Both the position numbers and the translations under genes were made by a program. Positions 6,052 through 6,274 of a stretch of 6,274 nucleotides of DNA are shown piece by piece (the first letter of the stretch is position 1; every line of letters begins with the position of its first letter). Origin of the DNA: Actinomycetota bacterium (GTDB lineage Bacteria > Cyanobacteriota > Vampirovibrionia > Obscuribacterales > Obscuribacteraceae); contig CAJCIF010000472.1 in assembly GCA_903970355.1 (NCBI GenBank), forward strand, positions 1 to 6,274. Direction: 5' to 3'. Below the pieces are notes generated by a model. The model saw only the letters and a program-made list of their open reading frames with translations, did no database searches and was not told the DNA's origin.

Positions 6052-6274
6052 ATGCGCGTGTATGTTTCAGTAGATATGGAAGGCATTCATGGAATTGTTC
6101 ATTCCATTCACACACAGCCTGGTGAGCGCGGTTACGAGCTCGGCGTCAGATGGATGCACGAAGATGTGAACATCGTCGTTGAATCGGCATTTGCTGCCGG
6201 TGCGACCGAGGTTTTTATTAATGACTCGCACTGGGACATGAAGAATTTAAATCCGGATTTGCTCGACCCGCGCT
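6052..6274 (+). CDS. dppA: D-aminopeptidase, M55 (DppA) family, N-terminal part cut by the window edge
   Basis: The 74 visible residues match the start of M55 zinc peptidases, which as decameric cytoplasmic enzymes cleave D-amino acids from peptides such as D-Ala-D-Ala and may recycle cell-wall peptides. The opening VSVDMEGIHGI carries Asp8 and Glu10, and FINDSH ends with His60. These are three of the five zinc ligands and have the same numbering as in Bacillus subtilis DppA; the other two (His near 104, Glu near 133) would lie beyond the edge. The GERGYELGVRWMHEDVN segment also fits the family. There is no signal peptide. The gene starts 11 bp after the previous stop, with AGAGG as ribosome binding site, so it is probably read on the same transcript. 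The family call is firm. The symbol is given by family likeness, since M55 members outside Bacillus are not all proven DppA orthologues. Confidence 0.88.
   Translation, partial: MRVYVSVDMEGIHGIVHSIHTQPGERGYELGVRWMHEDVNIVVESAFAAGATEVFINDSHWDMKNLNPDLLDPR

Overview
The window carries six genes, all on the + strand and tightly packed, with no RNA genes, mobile elements, CRISPR arrays or convincing terminators. The spacings are 12 bp, two 4-bp ATGA overlaps, 54 bp and 11 bp, so it reads as one operon or part of one. The first gene's frame is open to the left edge and the last gene runs off the right edge. Base composition looks mid-range. The kinase style (PPEQYR, SDIYSLG, LTGxxPxPL) and the disordered P/A-rich protein with a small helical C-terminal domain recall Candidatus Obscuribacterales/Melainabacteria (Vampirovibrionia). 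This placement is only a guess, because no phylogenetic marker is present.

Region by region: (1) 16-1200, a 394-aa low-complexity protein with three spaced basic motifs and a helical C-terminal domain. (2) 1213-2775, a Ser/Thr-type protein kinase with a transmembrane hairpin and a PH-like segment in front of a C-terminal kinase domain. (3) 2772-4292, a second kinase of identical layout with altered catalytic motifs. (4) 4289-5002, a paralogue-like protein with the same hairpin and PH-like segment that ends where the kinase domain would begin. (5) 5057-6040, a protein with a signal peptide and one internal membrane segment, of no recognised family. (6) 6052 to the right edge, the first 74 residues of an M55 (DppA-type) zinc D-aminopeptidase with its first three metal ligands in place.

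The core is the 1213-5002 trio: three membrane proteins of shared design, two with a kinase and one without, translationally coupled. The kinases have no extracytoplasmic sensor domain, so their input must come through the membrane hairpin, the PH-like part or a partner. The kinase-less protein and the exported protein at 5057 are natural partner candidates. The basic, Ser/Thr-rich protein encoded first is a plausible substrate or scaffold. These functional links are inferred from gene order and motifs. What the sequence shows directly is the layout, the domain order, the motif residues and the overlaps.
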